Shown here: in pieces, positions 5,847-8,000 of the stretch
Numbering within the stretch: the first letter of the stretch is position 1
Layout of the letters: the number at the start of each line of letters is the position of its first letter
Origin: Acetobacteraceae bacterium
GTDB lineage: Bacteria; Pseudomonadota; Alphaproteobacteria; Acetobacterales; Acetobacteraceae
Direction of reading: 5' to 3'
NCBI GenBank assembly: GCA_027311485.1
Contig: DAICYU010000165.1
Location: forward strand, 1 to 8,000
Length of the DNA: 8,000 nucleotides
Position numbers and translations under genes: made by a program
Notes under the pieces: generated by a model
What the model saw: the letters and a program-made list of their open reading frames with translations, nothing else
Database searches by the model: none
Told to the model about the DNA's origin: nothing

Positions 5847-6659
5847 TCAGCTTTTGCCGGCGTAGCTCTTGGCCATGCCCTCGGCCGGTTCCGCCTGCGG
5901 GCCAAACGGCATGATCGGGTAGCGCAGGCCGGCTTTCGAAAGGCCTTGCAGACCGGTCACCGCCCGCAGCAGGTCCTGCGGCGGGCAGGCCATCAGCATC
6001 TCGTCATCCGCCACGCCGCCATAGCGCCGTTCAGCATAGCAGGGGATCGACAGGCTGACCGTGCGGGTCTTCAGCGCGTGGCCCCAACTGTCGGCGCACG
6101 CGCTCTCACCGGTGATGCTGAAGTCGTAGCGCTGGTAGTTGCGCCATTGCAGGCCGTTGATGAACAGGATCATCTGCGCCGGGTTGCCATAGAACAGGCA
6201 GATATCCGGCGGATCGAGCCGTCCGGTGCGCAGCGGGGATATCGCCAGCCCGTTATACGTGCCCGGCGTCACCCGTGGCATCTGCGCCTGGTGTGCCGCC
6301 GCGGCCGCGCGGTTCTCGAACCACACGCCCTCCATCTTGCGGCCCGAGGTATAGATATCCCCGGGTGCGTCCAGGCCGATGACGCTGCTGCAACTGGAAA
6401 ACGGCGGCACGTTCTCGGTGGTGATGCCCAGCGTGAAGCCGGCCATGCGGGACTGCGTGACCAGCTGGCACGTGGAGAATGTCTTCCCCTTGGACGGACG
6501 GCGCAGGCCGTGAACCGCCTCCATCGCCGCGACATCCGCGAACAGCTTCATGCCGATGGGGAAGGTGCGCAATTTCAGCAACTGGTTCAGCTGTTCCGCC
6601 AGTTCGGCGATCGCCTTGCCGTCCAACTCGGGTTTTGTCGTCTCGGGCATGTCGTTCAT
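5847..6659 (-). CDS. DUF169 family protein of unknown function
   Basis: This 270-residue protein resembles the DUF169 (COG2043-like) family, whose biochemical role is not established. Visible landmarks are PIGMKLF at 34-40, FSTCQLVTQSRMAGFTLGITTENVPPFSSCSS at 61-92, DICLFYGNPAQMILFINGLQW at 152-172 and IPCYAERRYGG at 205-215. Cysteines are at 64, 90, 153, 188, 207 and 225; C64, C90 and C207 sit in the most motif-like segments and could bind a metal or cofactor, which is inference. I see no signal peptide or membrane segment. The start at 6659 is chosen because a perfect AGGAGG lies ten bases upstream; the frame is open further upstream to 6866, but that extension runs through repeats and a hairpin and looks non-coding. 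The gene follows the hydroxylase gene on the same strand, separated by 143 bases with a probable terminator, so it may have its own promoter. Confidence 0.87.
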   Translation of the reverse strand: MNDMPETTKPELDGKAIAELAEQLNQLLKLRTFPIGMKLFADVAAMEAVHGLRRPSKGKTFSTCQLVTQSRMAGFTLGITTENVPPFSSCSSVIGLDAPGDIYTSGRKMEGVWFENRAAAAAHQAQMPRVTPGTYNGLAISPLRTGRLDPPDICLFYGNPAQMILFINGLQWRNYQRYDFSITGESACADSWGHALKTRTVSLSIPCYAERRYGGVADDEMLMACPPQDLLRAVTGLQGLSKAGLRYPIMPFGPQAEPAEGMAKSYAGKS

Positions 6660-6669
6660 GGCCGGGGTT

Positions 6670-6675
6670 CCTCCT
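6670..6675 (-). promoter_or_regulatory. Ribosome binding site deciding the DUF169 start
   Basis: On the minus strand these bases read AGGAGG, a perfect anti-16S match ten bases before the ATG at 6659. It is the strongest ribosome site in the window, and it rules against starting at the in-frame ATGs at 6680 (which it follows directly) or 6866. Confidence 0.8.
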
Positions 6676-6704
6676 GCGTGCATGGTGGCACGCGGGCGGC
6701 CCAT

Positions 6705-6760
6705 CGGGAATAGTCGGGCGGGAATAGTCGGGCGGGAATAGTTGCGGGCGAATAGCGGGG
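6705..6760. repeat. 14-base tandem repeat upstream of the DUF169 gene
   Basis: CGGGAATAGTCGGG occurs twice back to back and exactly, at 6705-6718 and 6719-6732. It is followed by a two-base-longer variant CGGGAATAGTTGCGGG (6733-6748) and a remnant CGAATAGCGGGG (6749-6760). The array ends about 45 bases upstream of the DUF169 start. It could be a repeated binding site or simple slippage. The remnant overlaps the left arm of the adjacent hairpin. Confidence 0.8.
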
Positions 6761-6791
6761 CCGGATCAGGCGGTCGGCGTGATCCGGCCCC
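6757..6791 (-). terminator. 12-bp perfect hairpin after the hydroxylase gene
   Basis: GGGGCCGGATCA at 6757-6768 is the exact reverse complement of TGATCCGGCCCC at 6780-6791, with an 11-base loop. On the minus strand it begins 11 bases after the hydroxylase stop, where a terminator is expected. No T-run follows on either side, so it is either a non-canonical intrinsic terminator or an mRNA 3'-end stabiliser. It falls between the hydroxylase and DUF169 genes and suggests separate transcripts or attenuated read-through. Confidence 0.6.
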
Positions 6792-6802
6792 GCATGCCAA
6801 TG

Positions 6803-7750
6803 TCAGACACCGTGTCGGACGTGCCGCCGCCGGAAGCTGCGGGCGAACCGGCGCAGCCCGGCCCATTGCTGCTGCGCCCAGGTGCCGGTCGCCAGCACTT
6901 CTTCAGCCGACGGGTCGCCGGTCCGCACATACGCGCGGGAGAAATCCGCCGTTCCAAACATCATGTCCCACCACGGCAGCACCGCGCCGTAGTTACAACT
7001 GCGTTGTCCGGCCGCGAGGATGCCGTGATGCGCCCGGTGAAAGCGCGGTGAGATCAGCAGCCGCTCCCCCAACCAGCCGAACGACAGTCGCACATTCGCG
7101 TGCGACAGCGATTCCAGGAACCGCAGCACCAGCACCAGCAGCGGGAACTGCAATGGTGGCACCCCGATCAGCAGCGCGATCACGCCGAACCAGACAAAGG
7201 CGATCAGGTCATCCAGCACATGGTTGCGGTCATCCGACCAGAACGTCATCTGCCGTTGCGCGTGATGCAGGGAGTGCAAGGCCCACCACCAACGGAACCG
7301 GTGCGACAGCCGGTGCCGCCAATACTCGGCGAAGTCCAGGATGATCGCATACAGCACAAATGTCAGGGCCTGCTGGCCCAGCAGGAACGGGAACAGCCCC
7401 TCCAGCGTCGGCGGCACCCAGCCCTGATCGGTCATCCAGCCGCTGACCGAAACCTGCACGCGGTAGAACAAAACATATGTAACCAATGGCAGGATGCCGA
7501 CGCGCGACAGCACGGTGTAGGCGATATCGACCAGCACCGCCTTGTTGTCCGGCCAGCGCTCGACCGGCCGCCAATGCTCCAGCGGCAGGCAGACGGCGAA
7601 CGTCACCGCTACCTGCACCGCGCCATACACCGCGAACAGCGCCCAGCCAAAGGAGACGTCTTCCCAGTTCATCAGGCCGAACTGGTACAGCGCCGGGATC
7701 AGCAGATGCTCCTCCAGCCACCCGGCGGCCAGATCGAACGGGTCGCCCAT
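6803..7750 (-). CDS. Sterol desaturase/fatty acid hydroxylase superfamily membrane protein
   Basis: This 315-residue integral membrane protein has the three histidine boxes of the di-iron hydroxylase superfamily: H146xxxH150 (HRLSH), H159xxHH163 (HSLHH) and H238xxHH242 (HRAHH). Additional histidines H177 (DDRNH) and H217 (SHANV) occupy usual accessory positions. Hydrophobic segments at about 34-56, 76-96, 119-141 and 183-208 would place the boxes at the cytoplasmic face. Superfamily members insert oxygen or double bonds into lipids such as fatty acyl chains, sterols, ceramides or carotenoids. The substrate cannot be read from sequence; bacterial lipid modification is the likeliest role. The ATG at 7750 has GAGGG ten bases upstream, overlapping the stop of the preceding beta-propeller gene only 13 bases away, so the two are co-transcribed and probably coupled. 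The arginine- and histidine-rich C-terminus (RSFRRRHVRH) is consistent with a cytoplasmic tail. Confidence 0.9.
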   Translation of the reverse strand: MGDPFDLAAGWLEEHLLIPALYQFGLMNWEDVSFGWALFAVYGAVQVAVTFAVCLPLEHWRPVERWPDNKAVLVDIAYTVLSRVGILPLVTYVLFYRVQVSVSGWMTDQGWVPPTLEGLFPFLLGQQALTFVLYAIILDFAEYWRHRLSHRFRWWWALHSLHHAQRQMTFWSDDRNHVLDDLIAFVWFGVIALLIGVPPLQFPLLVLVLRFLESLSHANVRLSFGWLGERLLISPRFHRAHHGILAAGQRSCNYGAVLPWWDMMFGTADFSRAYVRTGDPSAEEVLATGTWAQQQWAGLRRFARSFRRRHVRHGV

Positions 7751-7763
7751 CAGCGTATCGCCC

Positions 7764-8000
7764 TCAGCGGCTGGACAGCACGGTCGGCGACGGCGCCTTG
7801 GGGTTCAGGAACAGTCCGTGCGGCGAACGCCCGACGCTGATCGTTTCATATGATCCGGTCGCCGGGTCCAGCACCGCCACGCTTTCCGCCCAGCGGCGGG
7901 TGATCCAAAGCTTGCCGTCCGGGGCGAAATCCAGATCGTCCGGGCCGCCGGGGATTTTGTAGGTGCGGATCAGTTTCAGCGTCTTGCTGTCCAGCGACAC
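7764..8000 (-). CDS. YVTN/YncE-like beta-propeller protein, C-terminal 78 residues only
   Basis: The frame is open to the right edge and ends in TGA at 7766-7764. The fragment shows propeller-blade motifs: GGPDDLDFAPDGKLWITRRWAESVAVLDPATG and ISVGRSPHGLFL, as in YVTN-repeat, NHL and cytochrome-d1-like proteins, which are usually periplasmic binding or scaffold proteins. The codon at the very edge is GTG, but a start there is unlikely because a single blade would not fold; most of the gene lies outside the window. It is the first visible gene of a unit with the fatty acid hydroxylase-family gene 13 bases downstream. Enzymatic activity cannot be judged from this fragment. Confidence 0.75.
   Translation of the reverse strand: MSLDSKTLKLIRTYKIPGGPDDLDFAPDGKLWITRRWAESVAVLDPATGSYETISVGRSPHGLFLNPKAPSPTVLSSR

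Noticed and set aside
5701..5850. A possible CRISPR array
   Set aside because: The units are 10-14 bases, degenerate and contiguous or irregularly spaced, with no unique spacers of constant length and no cas genes nearby.
6660..6866. An N-terminal extension of the DUF169 protein from the ATG at 6866
   Set aside because: It would translate through the tandem repeat and the hairpin and overlap the end of the hydroxylase gene. A perfect AGGAGG marks the start at 6659.

Overview
The window is GC-rich (about 65% by eye) bacterial chromosome with densely packed genes. The protein families point to an alphaproteobacterium, most likely of the Rhodospirillales/Acetobacteraceae type. The evidence is a homologue of the mitochondrial complex I assembly factor NDUFAF5 close to a ComF-family gene, tandem CheB-type methylesterases with a CheB-CheR fusion, and a four-domain rhodanese. 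The exact genus is inference. I see no rRNA, tRNA, insertion sequence, phage gene or CRISPR array.

Left block, 1-3114, all on the minus strand. Read in transcription order, it begins with an NDUFAF5-like SAM-dependent methyltransferase-fold protein (3114-2320). A 124-base gap follows, then a stand-alone CheB-type methylesterase with a C-terminal zinc-ribbon-like module (2195-1086). This overlaps by ATGA the start of a CheB-CheR fusion (1089 to beyond base 1). The last two form a translationally coupled chemotaxis-type signalling pair. Neither CheB domain has a receiver domain in front of it.

Middle block, 3115-5630, on the plus strand. A divergent intergenic region carrying interleaved inverted repeats leads into a four-rhodanese-domain sulfurtransferase (3227-4855), in which only the second domain keeps the catalytic cysteine. 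A ComF-family zinc-finger/phosphoribosyltransferase gene (4767-5630) starts inside the rhodanese gene. In many alphaproteobacteria, as I recall, the methyltransferase and comF are direct divergent neighbours, so the rhodanese gene looks like an insertion between them.

Right block, 5631-8000. Convergent to comF, on the minus strand, lie the C-terminal part of a YVTN/YncE-like beta-propeller protein (8000-7764, cut by the edge), a sterol desaturase/fatty acid hydroxylase-family membrane protein (7750-6803) 13 bases later, a 12-bp hairpin, a short 14-bp tandem repeat, and a DUF169 protein (6659-5847). The 216 bases between comF and the DUF169 gene are almost entirely short degenerate direct repeats, also with a 14-base period.

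Most genes belong to recognisable families. The unusual material is mainly non-coding (two 14-bp-period repeat tracts flanking the DUF169 gene, interleaved hairpins before the rhodanese) or architectural (one-active-site tandem rhodanese, comF without a start codon of its own outside the upstream gene). I found no convincing evidence of a wholly new multi-gene system.
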